Counted from the first letter of the stretch, positions 26,405-35,756 are shown. The stretch: DNA of 64,000 bases from Bradyrhizobium diazoefficiens (GCF_016612535.1 NZ_JAENXS010000001.1:1116001-1180000), one strand, 5' to 3'. Program-made: numbers and translations. The notes: generated by a model from the sequence alone, not told the origin.

Positions 26405-28162
26405 GTGAACACCATCCGCGCCACGCTCGCGATCGTCTGGCGAATCGCCATCCCCTATTTCCGGTCGGAGGACAAATGGGCCGGCCGCGGCCTGCTCGCA
26501 GCAGTGATCGCGATCGAACTGGCGCTGGTCGCGGTCGACGTCCTCTTCAATCGGTGGCAGAACCGATTTTACACCGCGCTTCAGGAGTACAACTGGGACA
26601 GGTTCGTCAGCGAAGTCTGGTTCTTCGTTATCCTCGCCGCCAGCTTCATCGCACTGGCCGTCTATCAGCTCTACCTGAACCAATGGCTTCAGATTCGCTG
26701 GCGGCAATGGCTGACGCAGCATTATCTCGGCGAATGGCTTGAGGACGCGACGCACTACCGCATGCAGCTCACGGGCGATGCAGCCGACAACCCGGACCAG
26801 CGCATCACCGACGACGTCAAGAATTTCGTCGAACAGACCCTGACCATCGGACTCGGCCTGCTCTCCTCGATTGTGACGCTCTTTTCCTTCGTCATCATCC
26901 TCTGGGGTCTCTCCAATGCCGCGCCCTTGCACCTATTAGGCATCGATGTCGTGATTCCCGGCTATCTGTGCTGGGGTGCGCTGGTCTACGCGATCTTCGG
27001 CACGGCCCTGACGCATCTGATCGGCGCGCCGCTGGTCAATCTCAATTTCGAGCAGCAGCGCTATGAAGCCGACTTCCGCTTCAACCTCGTCCGCGTCCGT
27101 GAAAACTCCGAGCAGATCGCGCTGCTGAACGGCGAGAGCGCCGAGCGCGGTCGCCTGCTGCATCGCTTCGGTCGCGTGGCCGGCAACTGGTACGCGATCA
27201 TGACCCGGACCAAGCGCCTCACCGCGTTCACCGCGAGCTACAGCCAGGCCGCCGTGATCGTGCCCTACGCACTGGTCGCGCCGGCCTTTTTCGCCAAGAA
27301 GATTCAACTCGGCGACATGATGCAGACCGGCTCAGCGTTCGGCAGCGTGCAGCGCGCGCTGTCCTTCTTCGTGACCGCTTATCGATCGATTGCGGAATGG
27401 CGTGCCGTCGTCGCCCGTCTCGATGGGTTTGAGATGTCGGTCCGTTCGACCGGCAGGCTCGCCGTGCGCAAGCCCTCGATCGACATCGAAGCGGCAATCG
27501 GCAGCCGTGACATCCACCTCGACCAGCTTCGCGTGAACCTGCCCGACGGCGCGCCGCTGGTCGCAACCGATGGCTTCACCATCCACACGCCCGAACGCGT
27601 GCTGGTCACCGGGCCCTCGGGCTCCGGCAAATCGACGCTGTTCCGGGCCATCGCGGGTATCTGGCCGTTCGGCAGCGGCACCATTTCCATTCCGGAAAAC
27701 GCCACGCTGATGATGCTGCCGCAGCGCCCCTACTTCCCGGTCGGACCGTTGCGCGATGCGGTGGTCTATCCGGCGGAGCGGGGCGCATTCGAGCCGCCAC
27801 GAGTCCAGGACGCGGTGATTGCCGTCGGGCTGCCCGAGTTCGCCGACAGGCTCGACGAGGACGGTCATTGGAACCGGATGCTGTCGCTCGGCGAGCAGCA
27901 GCGTTTGGGGCTTGCCCGCGCGCTGCTGCATGCGCCGGACTATCTGTTCCTGGACGAGGCCACCGCCTCGCTCGACGAGCCGTCCGAGGCGCGGCTCTAC
28001 CGGCTGCTGGCGGAGAAGCTGCCGCAGGCCACCATCGTCTCGATCGGTCACCGCTCGACGCTCGACGCCTTCCACACCCGCAAGGTGACGATGGTGGAGA
28101 ACGGCGACATCCACGTCCTCGGCGACGAGCGGACCAAGGCGGAGCCGAGCACAGTGCGCTGA
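26405..28162 (+). CDS. SbmA/BacA-like ABC transporter, fused permease and ATPase (YddA/BclA type)
   Basis: 585 residues from GTG 26405, preceded by GAGGAG. N-terminal ABC_membrane_2 domain with about six membrane segments and the family segments NRWQNRFYTALQEYNW, IRWRQWLTQHYLGEWL, DNPDQRITDDV and EADFRFNLVRVRENSEQIAL. C-terminal ATPase: Walker A GPSGSGKST, Q-loop PQRPYFPVG, signature LSLGEQQRLGLARALL, Walker B LFLDEATASLDE, all intact. Forms a homodimer exporting or importing peptides or lipids. Bradyrhizobial BclA, needed against plant NCR peptides, has this architecture; orthology not shown. Confidence 0.88.
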   Translation: MNTIRATLAIVWRIAIPYFRSEDKWAGRGLLAAVIAIELALVAVDVLFNRWQNRFYTALQEYNWDRFVSEVWFFVILAASFIALAVYQLYLNQWLQIRWRQWLTQHYLGEWLEDATHYRMQLTGDAADNPDQRITDDVKNFVEQTLTIGLGLLSSIVTLFSFVIILWGLSNAAPLHLLGIDVVIPGYLCWGALVYAIFGTALTHLIGAPLVNLNFEQQRYEADFRFNLVRVRENSEQIALLNGESAERGRLLHRFGRVAGNWYAIMTRTKRLTAFTASYSQAAVIVPYALVAPAFFAKKIQLGDMMQTGSAFGSVQRALSFFVTAYRSIAEWRAVVARLDGFEMSVRSTGRLAVRKPSIDIEAAIGSRDIHLDQLRVNLPDGAPLVATDGFTIHTPERVLVTGPSGSGKSTLFRAIAGIWPFGSGTISIPENATLMMLPQRPYFPVGPLRDAVVYPAERGAFEPPRVQDAVIAVGLPEFADRLDEDGHWNRMLSLGEQQRLGLARALLHAPDYLFLDEATASLDEPSEARLYRLLAEKLPQATIVSIGHRSTLDAFHTRKVTMVENGDIHVLGDERTKAEPSTVR

Positions 28163-28321
28163 GGCGTGGCCGCCAATCCGGGTTGAGCGGTTCGACCGCG
28201 GAACGGAAGCCAGGCCTTCCTGATTGCGAAGTCGCCGCCGGACTTCTCAGCGATGTTTCCGCCTCCCCATGGCCGAGCTTGTCCCGGACATGACGCTTCG
28301 TGGAGATACCGGGGTGCAAAG

Positions 28322-28350
28322 CAAAAGGGCGGCAGATTGCTCTGCCGCCC
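28322..28350 (-). terminator. terminator of TorF porin gene
   Basis: Read on the minus strand: GGGCGGCAGA, GCAA loop, TCTGCCGCCC, then TTTTGC. Perfect ten-base stem 26 bases after the porin stop. Confidence 0.88.
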
Positions 28351-28375
28351 TCATCAAGTCTCTTCGGGAAGAAAC

Positions 28376-29380
28376 CTACTTCAGGTTGCTCATCGCGGTC
28401 AGATCGAACGACAGCTTGGCGACGCCGGCCGCGCCGCACCAGTTCGAGCCGGCACCGCCGGGGTTGATCGGGGTGACGTTGGTCGTGCCAGAGGCGTTGA
28501 AGGCGCTGGTGAAGGCGTTGCAATCACCCTTGTTCAGGTCGGTGTCGGAGTAACGCAGATCCAGCGTGAACACCTTGTACGTGAAGCCGATGCCGATATT
28601 CCAGGTGTTGTAGTCCTTGTAGGGGATACCGTTGGCGAAAACGGTGCCGACACCGGTGCCATAGAAGGCGTCCGACGTGCCGAACCACTGCCGACCGAAT
28701 TCACCCGACGCGTACATGCCGACACCCGAGGCACCGAAGGTCGTGCTCGGCGCCGTCCACTTGGCGGTCAACGAAGCGTAGTTGCCCCAAGCGCCCGAGT
28801 TCAGGAAGTTCGGCGAGTAGTACTCGGTCGCGCCGACCGTAAAGCTGTCGTTGATGGTATAGTTCACCTTACCGTAGACTTCGAAGAAGCTGACGTCCTT
28901 TTTCATGACGTTGCCGTCGCCGAGGAAGATCGTGCTCGTGCTGACGGCGCAGACGTTGCCGCCGGGAATGCCGCCGGTGAGCACGTTGTCGGCGCAGCTC
29001 CCGCCCGGATACAGGTAGCCCCAGACGCCGATGTCGAAGGCGAACGCGCCGAAGGTCGGACGGATACCACCGTAGATATCGACTTCAGCCGCGGCGCGGT
29101 TGGCGAAGGAAATGCTCTCGGCCGACACGCCGGCGTACAGCTGGAGATCCTTGTTGATGTTGTAGCGCGGCTCGAAATAGGCCGCCACCGACGGCTTGTG
29201 GTTCGACTGGGTCACGCCGCGGAAGATGTAATCGTTCATGATCGCGCCGCCGAAGGCGATGTCCCAAGGATCAAACGCGGGCGCCGGAGGAGCTTTCATA
29301 GCCTTCAAGGGCATGTCCGCCGCGAAAGCCGAACTCGTCACCATTGCCAGCGCCGTTGCTAACAAAGTCACTTTTTTCAT
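28376..29380 (-). CDS. TorF family putative porin (Gcw_chp)
   Basis: 334 residues, signal peptide 1-21 (LLATALAMVTSSAFAAD). Mature beta-barrel-like protein with alternating hydrophobic/polar strands and the family segment GGAIMNDYIFRGVTQSNHKPSVAAYFEP split by many short strands, and YGKVNYTINDSFTVGATEYYSPNFL. Four Cys residues (CADN, NVCAV, GDCNAF, NWCGAAG) are notable for a porin. It ends MSNLK rather than the usual terminal aromatic residue. Outer-membrane location inferred. Single gene with its own terminator. Confidence 0.85.
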   Translation of the reverse strand: MKKVTLLATALAMVTSSAFAADMPLKAMKAPPAPAFDPWDIAFGGAIMNDYIFRGVTQSNHKPSVAAYFEPRYNINKDLQLYAGVSAESISFANRAAAEVDIYGGIRPTFGAFAFDIGVWGYLYPGGSCADNVLTGGIPGGNVCAVSTSTIFLGDGNVMKKDVSFFEVYGKVNYTINDSFTVGATEYYSPNFLNSGAWGNYASLTAKWTAPSTTFGASGVGMYASGEFGRQWFGTSDAFYGTGVGTVFANGIPYKDYNTWNIGIGFTYKVFTLDLRYSDTDLNKGDCNAFTSAFNASGTTNVTPINPGGAGSNWCGAAGVAKLSFDLTAMSNLK

Positions 29381-29708
29381 TTAGATCCCCATCACCAGTT
29401 CTTGACCCCAGTCGAGTTCCGGAGGCCCCCCGGGGCCACCCGACCTGATTGCAAATTGCGTTACCCCCGCAATTTGTAGTGAGGGACGTGAACCGTGAAG
29501 CAAAAAACACGGGCATCTGCCGACTTTTTGGGCGTTCTGACGATTCCACGAAAGGTTGTCGGACGGTGTTGCTTCTCGATCACATTATTTTCACGCCGAA
29601 GTGCACAGAGGGGCCCGGGTTACTACGTAGGTCCGCGGACCCGTGGCGCGCGTGCTACGAATCAGCTGACTCATCAAAGGGCAGCCTCCGCAGCCGCGAC
29701 AGCGATGC
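29381..29708. other. intergenic region between porin and histone-like gene
   Basis: 328 noncoding bases. The porin promoter should lie in 29381-29480. The stretch 29500-29620 is comparatively AT-rich. Open frames here are short, lack family features and are taken as chance. No operator recognised. Confidence 0.5.
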
Positions 29709-29737
29709 AAAAAGGCCGCAGCGTCGCCGCTGCGGCC
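29709..29737 (-). terminator. terminator of histone-like gene
   Basis: Minus-strand reading: GGCCGCAGCG, GCGA, CGCTGCGGCC, TTTTTG. Perfect ten-base stem (29714-29737) with a five-base T run, 70 bases beyond the stop codon. Confidence 0.88.
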
Positions 29738-29806
29738 TTCCTGTTGTGGATCGTTGTCGTGGGGGCAGACCCAGCCTTTGGCCTGACCTTGAGCCGAACC
29801 TTGGGC

Positions 29807-30169
29807 CTAACCCTGCCCCTCAGCCGGCGTCGGTTCCGCAGAAGACGAAGGCATCGCCCAGCTTGTCTCGGCGGCAGGCTCGGGAGCCGGCGCAGCCACT
29901 GGAGCCGCCGGCTTCGGCGCGGGAGCTGCCTTCGCCTTCTTCGGAGCCGCTTTCTTGGCTGCCTTCTTCGGCGACGCCTTCTTCGCCGCGGTTTTCTTTG
30001 GCGCCTTCTTCGGTGCGGCCTTCTTGGCCGATTTCTTCGCAGACTTCTTGGCTGTCTTTGCGGACCTCTTGGCCGCTTTCTTCTTCGTCGCCTTCTTCGC
30101 CGCTACAACCTTCTTGGCCTTTTTGGCTTTCTTGGCCTTCTTGCTTTTCTTCTTCGTCGCTTTCGCCAT
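29807..30169 (-). CDS. Lys/Ala-rich histone H1-like protein
   Basis: 120 residues from ATG 30169 with a perfect AGGAGG site; the open frame beyond is not coding. Almost entirely Lys, Ala and Pro: MAKATKKKSKKAKKAKKAKK then KKAAPKK/KKAPKK/KKASPKK-type repeats up to about residue 85, followed by a Pro/Ala/Glu tail. This matches bacterial H1-like proteins (AlgP/Hc1 type) that bind DNA through the basic repeats. Nucleoid association is inferred. The repetitive DNA makes copy number of the repeats prone to change. Confidence 0.85.
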   Translation of the reverse strand: MAKATKKKSKKAKKAKKAKKVVAAKKATKKKAAKRSAKTAKKSAKKSAKKAAPKKAPKKTAAKKASPKKAAKKAAPKKAKAAPAPKPAAPVAAPAPEPAAETSWAMPSSSAEPTPAEGQG

Positions 30170-30239
30170 CGTGGTCCTCCTGTTGCCGCCGAACAATGGT
30201 CGATCGGGCGCCCTTCGGCCGTCACCTCCGGACGAAAGC

Positions 30240-31562
30240 TCAGCGTGACGCATTCACTGCCGGCCGCGACCCGCCCGTAGCCCAATCGAGAAGCTCAATC
30301 GTGTGTACGACCGGAACTGACGTGCCACTGGCAATCTGCACCATGCAGCCGATATTGCCCGCGGCAATCATGTCCGGCTTGACGCTCGCGATGTTGGCGA
30401 CCTTGCGATCGCGCAACCTGCCCGCAAGCTCGGGTTGGAGAATGTTGTAGGTCCCCGCCGAACCGCAACACAAATGGCTCTCCGGCACATCTTTCACCAC
30501 GAATCCATTCTTGGAAAGCAATTCTTTCGGGAGCTCCCTGATTTTCTGCCCGTGCTGCAACGAACACGCGGAGTGATAGGCGACGACGATGTTGTCCCGT
30601 TGCGTGCTCGGCGCAAGGCCGAGCCCGGCGACGTATTCGGTGATGTCCTTCGCAAGCGCGGACACCTTCGCCGCATCGGCTGCGAACGCAGCGTCCTCAC
30701 GCAGCAGATAGCCGTAGTCCTTGATCACCGTGCCACAGCCGGACGCCGTCACCAGGATGGCGTCGAGCCCTTCGCCGACCGCCTCCTTTTGCCAAGCCAT
30801 AACGTTGGCGCGGGCCCGCGCCAGCGCATCATCGTCGTGACCGAGGTGATGGGTGAGCGCGCCGCAGCATTGCTCGCCCTTGACCAGGACGACCTCGATG
30901 CCGTGACGGGTGAGAAGGTTGATGGCGGCCTGGTTGATGCGCGGCGCCAGTACCTGCTGGGCGCAGCCCTGGAGCAGCGCGACCCGGCCGCGCTTCTTGC
31001 CGAGCGCTGCGAACACGCTGCCCGGAAGAGCACCCGGCGCCGGCAGCCGGCCAGGTGCCAGAGCCAGCATGGCCTTCAGGCGCTGGATCAGTCCGGGCGT
31101 GGCCGAGGGCCGCGGGGTCGGCAGGAAGACCGCAAGGGGCCGGGCCAGCTGCGCCAGCCGCATGCTGATGCGAAACCGCTGCGGGTCGGGCAGGACGAAG
31201 GCCAGCACCTGGCGCAACAGCCGCTCGGCCAGCGGGCGCCGATAGCGCTCTTCGATCCTGACACGGGCCTGGTCGATGAGATGCATGTAGTTCACCCCAG
31301 AGGGGCAGGTCGTCATGCAGGCCAGGCACGACAGACAGCGGTCGACATGCTTGACCACCTCAGCCGTCGGCGCCTGGTCCTTCTCCAGCATCTCCTTGAT
31401 CAGATAGATGCGACCACGCGGGCTATCGAGCTCGTCGCCAAGCAGCACATAGGTCGGGCAGGTCGCGGTGCAGAAGCCGCAATGGACGCAGGCGCGCAGG
31501 ATCTTGTCGGCTTCCGCGATGTCGGGGTCGGCGAGCTGAGCGAGTGTGAATTCGGTCTTCAT
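30240..31562 (-). CDS. glcF: glycolate oxidase iron-sulfur subunit
   Basis: 440 residues; ATG 31562 overlaps the glcE stop by four bases. Two 4Fe-4S motifs near the N-terminus, CVHCGFCTATCPTY and CLSCLACMTTCPSGV, and two CCG domains (GCAQQVL..., CCGALTHHLG, HSACSLQHGQ, HLCCGSAGTYN). Passes electrons from the FAD subunits GlcD/GlcE to the membrane quinone pool during oxidation of glycolate to glyoxylate. Last gene of the glcE-glcF pair. Confidence 0.95.
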   Translation of the reverse strand: MKTEFTLAQLADPDIAEADKILRACVHCGFCTATCPTYVLLGDELDSPRGRIYLIKEMLEKDQAPTAEVVKHVDRCLSCLACMTTCPSGVNYMHLIDQARVRIEERYRRPLAERLLRQVLAFVLPDPQRFRISMRLAQLARPLAVFLPTPRPSATPGLIQRLKAMLALAPGRLPAPGALPGSVFAALGKKRGRVALLQGCAQQVLAPRINQAAINLLTRHGIEVVLVKGEQCCGALTHHLGHDDDALARARANVMAWQKEAVGEGLDAILVTASGCGTVIKDYGYLLREDAAFAADAAKVSALAKDITEYVAGLGLAPSTQRDNIVVAYHSACSLQHGQKIRELPKELLSKNGFVVKDVPESHLCCGSAGTYNILQPELAGRLRDRKVANIASVKPDMIAAGNIGCMVQIASGTSVPVVHTIELLDWATGGSRPAVNASR

Positions 31563-32797
31563 ACCGTAGCGCTCCGCCTCAAGCGTCCCCGGTTCAAGAT
31601 CGACTTTGGATCGAAACTGGCGCGGACCCGTTCGCTGAGGGCGGCGACACCGGGCGCCTGCGGGTGAAACACGTCGATGCCGCGCCTGACCTCCTCGGCT
31701 GCCCGGATCAGCGTGGCATGCCCGCCGATTGCATCGGTCCACTGGCGCACGGCCGGGGCGTGCGCATCGTCCTTTGGCGGCAGCGCCGCCCAGATCAGCC
31801 CGCCGCCCCAGTCGTAGATGACGTCGCCGCCGGTCTCGCGCGCCAATTGCGTGCCGAGCGCCGCGCCCGAGGCCGGCGGACAGACAATCCGCCATACCGG
31901 CCAGGTGCCGAGTGCGCCGCTGGTCGCGAACGGCAGCACGTCGCGAATGGTGGCCCACAGCGCGGACGACGCGGCGTCCTCGATGAGAGTCGCGGTTCCG
32001 AACGGCGCCAGCAATTCGCGCAGCGAGCCGGCGCGGTGGCTGACAGAGGCCGTGATGCCCTCGAGCCGCAGCACCGTCAACGCCTCGCCCTGGCCGGCGA
32101 TGTCGCCAAGCCCATCGGTCTTGGCGCGGAAAGCCGATTTCGGCAGATGCGCGGCGGCAGAAACGTCATAGGGCGAGCCGAGCGCCGCAGTCATCGCCTT
32201 GTTGGCGGCGGCATCGTCGAGCCCGCGCAGCAGCAACGTCCGCTCGGCCTCGGGCTTGGGCATCACCTTCAGCGTGACCTCGGTCATCACCGACAGCGTG
32301 CCCCACGACCCCGAAAGCAGCTTGCAGAGGTCGTAGCCGGTGACGTTCTTCACCACCTTGCCGCCGGTCTTGAAGCTGTCGCCAAAGCCAGAGACGGCAT
32401 GCGCCCCCAGGAGATGGTCGCGCGCCCCGCCCGCCTTGATCCGACGCGGGCCGGCGAGGCCAGCAGCGATCATGCCGCCGATGGTGCCTGATACGGGCAT
32501 GCCGAGCAGCGGCGCGGTGTTGACAGGCTCGAAGGCGAATTGCTGGTTCTTCGCATCGATCAGCGACAGCACGTCGGCCAGCGGCGCGCCGGCCTGGAGC
32601 GTGACGATCAGCTCGTTGGGCTCATAGGAGGTGACGGCGTTCATCGCGGAGACGTCGAGCACGGCATTGGTCGCCATGGTGTGCCCGATGCCGCGCTTGC
32701 TGCCATGACCGATGATCTCGAGCGGCTGCTCATTGGCAATCGCCGCCCGCACCACCTCTTGGACGTCTTTGGCGTCACGTACCTTGAGCGTATCCAC
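31559..32797 (-). CDS. glcE: glycolate oxidase FAD-binding subunit
   Basis: 412 residues from GTG 32797 (MDTLKVRDAKDVQEVV). PCMH-type FAD domain motifs: IGHGSKRGIG, GAPLADVLSLI, GTIGGMIAAGLAGPRRIKAG, GGKVVKNVTGYDLCKLLSGS. GlcE is the smaller FAD subunit of glycolate oxidase. Coupled to glcF by ATGA. glcD lies 800 bases upstream in the same direction, separated by a gene on the other strand. Confidence 0.94.
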   Translation of the reverse strand: MDTLKVRDAKDVQEVVRAAIANEQPLEIIGHGSKRGIGHTMATNAVLDVSAMNAVTSYEPNELIVTLQAGAPLADVLSLIDAKNQQFAFEPVNTAPLLGMPVSGTIGGMIAAGLAGPRRIKAGGARDHLLGAHAVSGFGDSFKTGGKVVKNVTGYDLCKLLSGSWGTLSVMTEVTLKVMPKPEAERTLLLRGLDDAAANKAMTAALGSPYDVSAAAHLPKSAFRAKTDGLGDIAGQGEALTVLRLEGITASVSHRAGSLRELLAPFGTATLIEDAASSALWATIRDVLPFATSGALGTWPVWRIVCPPASGAALGTQLARETGGDVIYDWGGGLIWAALPPKDDAHAPAVRQWTDAIGGHATLIRAAEEVRRGIDVFHPQAPGVAALSERVRASFDPKSILNRGRLRRSATV

Positions 32798-32990
32798 GCA
32801 TCAGCCGGTAGCGAAATTCGCGGCGGAAATCAATTCGCACGCGGCCGCCGACGGCTCATGATGCAACGCGGCGTGACATCTTCACTTCGATCACCATCGA
32901 ATCATCGCCTTCCAAACTTCGCTATTGATCGAATAGTTCCCGTGCCCCCTCTCACGCAGGCGCCGGGCCAAGGCGAAAAGGAGTTCAATC

Positions 32991-33329
32991 ATGAACCAAC
33001 AGATCATGAACCAGCGAACCATCGGCGAGGCGACCAGTGGTGGCGGCCTTTTGGTCGTCGCACAGTGGGAAGCCAAAGAGGGCGAGGCCGAGCGGGTCGC
33101 CGGGATCCTGCGCGACTTCCTCCCGCAGGCGCAAAGCGAGCCCGGTGCAAAACTATTCCTGATCAGCCGCTCAAACGACAATCCGGCGCAGTTCCTGTTC
33201 TACGAGCTGTTCCGCGACGAGGCTGCCTTCAAGGCGCACCAGGACAGCCCGCACTTCAAGACGTATATCGCGGGTCAAGCCCTGCCGCTGCTGGCGAAGC
33301 GCGAGCGCATGCAATACGCGCTGATGTGA
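32991..33329 (+). CDS. antibiotic biosynthesis monooxygenase (ABM) family protein
   Basis: 112 residues, ATG with AAGGAG eight bases upstream. One dimeric ferredoxin-like ABM domain: LLVVAQWEAKEGEAERVAGI, SEPGAKLFLISRSND, FLFYELFRDEAAFKAHQDSP and HFKTYIAG. Members (YgiN-like) oxidise quinols or act on small aromatic compounds. Inserted between glcD and glcE on the opposite strand; no functional tie to glycolate oxidation is visible. Confidence 0.87.
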   Translation: MNQQIMNQRTIGEATSGGGLLVVAQWEAKEGEAERVAGILRDFLPQAQSEPGAKLFLISRSNDNPAQFLFYELFRDEAAFKAHQDSPHFKTYIAGQALPLLAKRERMQYALM

Positions 33330-33330
33330 C

Positions 33331-33598
33331 TCCTTCCCTTCTCCCCTTGTGGGAGAAGGTGGCGCGGAGCGCCGGATGAGGGGGTTGCTTCGGCGAACTC
33401 AACTGCAAGAGACTTCGGTCGCAGAGTCGTCCGCGGAGACAGACCCCTCGCCCGAGTGAGTTCGCGTCTACCAGCGGAGCTGCCCTCTCCCACAAGGGGC
33501 GAGGGCACAGCCATGCACATCGCGCCCGCGGCGAGAGCGTTACGGATGTCCAGCGCAGTGCCATACGTTTCCTCCTCCCCTCGTGGGAGGGGGCAATG
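33331..33598. repeat. composite intergenic repeat (CTCCCCTTGTGGGAG family)
   Basis: Contains CTTCTCCCCTTGTGGGAGAAG (33336-33357 region, near-perfect palindrome) followed by GTGGCGCGGAGCGCC, then CTCTCCCACAAGGGGCGAGGG (about 33484) and CTCCCCTCGTGGGAGGGGG (about 33575). I recognise the first unit as a frequent Bradyrhizobium intergenic repeat. No gene seen in these bases. Confidence 0.65.
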
Positions 33599-35092
33599 CT
33601 AGAACCGCGGAATGTCGGGAAACGCGAGCTTGCCCGCATGCACATGCATGCGGCCGAGCTCGGCGCAACGATGCAGCGTCGGGAAGACCTTGCCTGGATT
33701 GAGCAGGCCCTGCGCGTCGAAGGCGCATTTCAGCCGCTGCTGCTGGTTGAGGTCGATCTCGCTGAACATCTCCGGCATCAGGTCGCGCTTCTCAATGCCG
33801 ACGCCATGCTCGCCGGTGAGCACGCCGCCGAACTCGACGCAGGCGCGCAGGATGTCGGCGCCGAAGGCTTCGGCGCGCTCGATCTCACCGGGCTTGTTGG
33901 CATCGTAGAGGATGAGGGGATGCAGATTGCCGTCGCCGGCGTGGAACACGTTGGCGCAGCCGAGCTGGTATTTTTCCGAGAGCTCGCGGATGCGCGCGAG
34001 CGCCTTCGGCAGCGCGCCGCGCGGAATGGTGCCGTCCATGCAGAGATAGTCGGGCGAGATGCGCCCCACGGCGGGGAACGCTGCTTTCCGACCCGCCCAG
34101 AACAGGTTGCGCTCGGCTTCCGAGGTCGAGATCTGGCAGGTGGTCGAGCCGCAGCCATTGGCGATCGCTTCGACGCGCGTGATCAGCTCGTCGACCTCGA
34201 TCTTGGGACCGTCGAGCTCGATGATGAGTAGCGCCTCGACGTCGAGCGGATAGCCGGCATGGACGAAGGCTTCGGCGGCGTGAATCGCGGGCTTGTCCAT
34301 CATCTCCATGCCGCCGGGAATGATGCCGGCGCCGATGATCCGCGCCACGCATTCGCCGGCCGCCTCGACAGCTGCGAAGCCGACCATCAGCGCGCGCGCC
34401 GTCTCCGGCTTTTGCAGGATGCGGACGGTGATCTCGGTGATGATGCCGAGCAGGCCTTCGGAGCCGGTGATGACGCCCATGAGGTCGTAGCCGGCGCTCT
34501 CCGCCGACTTGCCACCGATGCGCAGGATCTCGCCGCTCATCAGGACAATCTCGCAACCGAGCACGTTGTTGGTGGTCATGCCGTATTTCAGGCAGTGCAC
34601 GCCGCCGGAATTTTCGGCGACGTTGCCACCGATCGAGCAGGCGATCTGCGAGGACGGATCGGGCGCGTAGTAAAAGCCGGCATGCGCGACCGCCTGGCTG
34701 ATGGCGAGATTGGTGACGCCGGGCTCGGTGACGACGACCCGGTTGTCGAAATCGATCTCGCGGATGCGCTTGAACTTGCCAAGGCCCAGCAGCACGCCGT
34801 CCTCCAGCGGCAGCGCGCCGCCGGACAGCGACGTGCCGGAGCCGCGCGGCACCACCTTGATGCCGTGCTCTGCACAATATTTCAGGACGAGCGAGACCTG
34901 CTCGGTCGTATCCGGCAGCACCACGACCATCGGCGGTTGCCGATAGGCGGTCAGTCCGTCGGATTCATAGGCCCGCATCTCGGCGGCGCTGTCGATCACG
35001 CCCTCGCCGGGCACGATTGCGCGCAACGCAGAAGCGATCTCAGCGCGGCGCGCAAGCACCGCCTGGTCGCTCGCAGGCATCATGATGGCCAT
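33599..35092 (-). CDS. glcD: glycolate oxidase subunit, FAD-linked
   Basis: 497 residues, ATG with AAGGA upstream (ATGs four and five codons in are alternatives). FAD-binding PCMH motifs PRGSGTSLSGGALPLEDG, SQIACSIGGNVAENSGG, HCLKYGMTTNNVLGCE and GSEGLLGIITE; C-terminal FAD-oxidase motif VFHAGDGNLHPLILYD and GVLTGEHGVGIEKRDLM. Catalytic flavin subunit oxidising glycolate and D-lactate. Works with GlcE and GlcF downstream. Confidence 0.95.
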   Translation of the reverse strand: MAIMMPASDQAVLARRAEIASALRAIVPGEGVIDSAAEMRAYESDGLTAYRQPPMVVVLPDTTEQVSLVLKYCAEHGIKVVPRGSGTSLSGGALPLEDGVLLGLGKFKRIREIDFDNRVVVTEPGVTNLAISQAVAHAGFYYAPDPSSQIACSIGGNVAENSGGVHCLKYGMTTNNVLGCEIVLMSGEILRIGGKSAESAGYDLMGVITGSEGLLGIITEITVRILQKPETARALMVGFAAVEAAGECVARIIGAGIIPGGMEMMDKPAIHAAEAFVHAGYPLDVEALLIIELDGPKIEVDELITRVEAIANGCGSTTCQISTSEAERNLFWAGRKAAFPAVGRISPDYLCMDGTIPRGALPKALARIRELSEKYQLGCANVFHAGDGNLHPLILYDANKPGEIERAEAFGADILRACVEFGGVLTGEHGVGIEKRDLMPEMFSEIDLNQQQRLKCAFDAQGLLNPGKVFPTLHRCAELGRMHVHAGKLAFPDIPRF

Positions 35093-35360
35093 ATCACATC
35101 CTTCATGACTTGTCCTTCCGGCTCACGCCGCACGATCAATTTGTCGCGCCAAATCAACCACGTCCGCGATGGTTTGGGTAGGCCGTCCGAAAGTCGGAGC
35201 AACGATCTTGCGCGAGTTCGCTCTGGGACAAGTAGGAAATCATGAAACCTGTCATGGTTTCGTGGCTTGTCCAAGCCGAGCCGGCCATGCCAAAACCGGC
35301 AGGTTCGACGATCGCCGACCAGATAAGAGCCCCCTCCGGGAAAGAGACGAAGAGCACCCT

Positions 35361-35756
35361 ATGAAAAAACTGACTTTTGGCGCGCTGATGATCCTCACCG
35401 TCACTGCCACGGCCTCCAGCGCCATGGCGCAGGATGCCGCCGCCGGTAAATCGTCGTTCAACAAATGCCTGGCCTGCCATGCCATCGGCGAAGGCGCCAA
35501 GAACAAGGTTGGCCCCGAGCTCAACGGCCTCGACGGCCGTCATTCCGGCACCGCGCCGGACTACAATTATTCGGATGCGAACAAGAATTCCGGCATCACC
35601 TGGAACGAGGCGCAGTTCAAGGAATACATCAAAGATCCGAAGGCCAAGATTCCGGGCACCAAGATGGCATTCGCCGGCATCAAGAACGAGACCGAAATCA
35701 ACAATCTCTGGGCCTACGTCTCGCAGTTCGACAAGGACGGCAAGATCAAGCAGTAA
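35361..35756 (+). CDS. class I soluble cytochrome c (c2/c550-like)
   Basis: 131 residues from ATG 35361. Signal peptide 1-24 ending SSAMAQ. Haem-binding CLACH at about 36-40, with GPELNGLDGRHSG after it and the Met axial ligand in IPGTKMAFAGI; C-terminal helix NNLWAYVSQFD. Periplasmic electron carrier between the bc1 complex or dehydrogenases and oxidases; Bradyrhizobium has several such cytochromes and I cannot say which this is. Followed by a strong hairpin. Confidence 0.92.
   Translation: MKKLTFGALMILTVTATASSAMAQDAAAGKSSFNKCLACHAIGEGAKNKVGPELNGLDGRHSGTAPDYNYSDANKNSGITWNEAQFKEYIKDPKAKIPGTKMAFAGIKNETEINNLWAYVSQFDKDGKIKQ

Noticed and set aside
29495..30280. Long plus frame over the histone-like gene
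   Set aside because: Leu/Arg/Phe runs are the complement of Lys/Ala codons; the minus gene has AGGAGG and a terminator.
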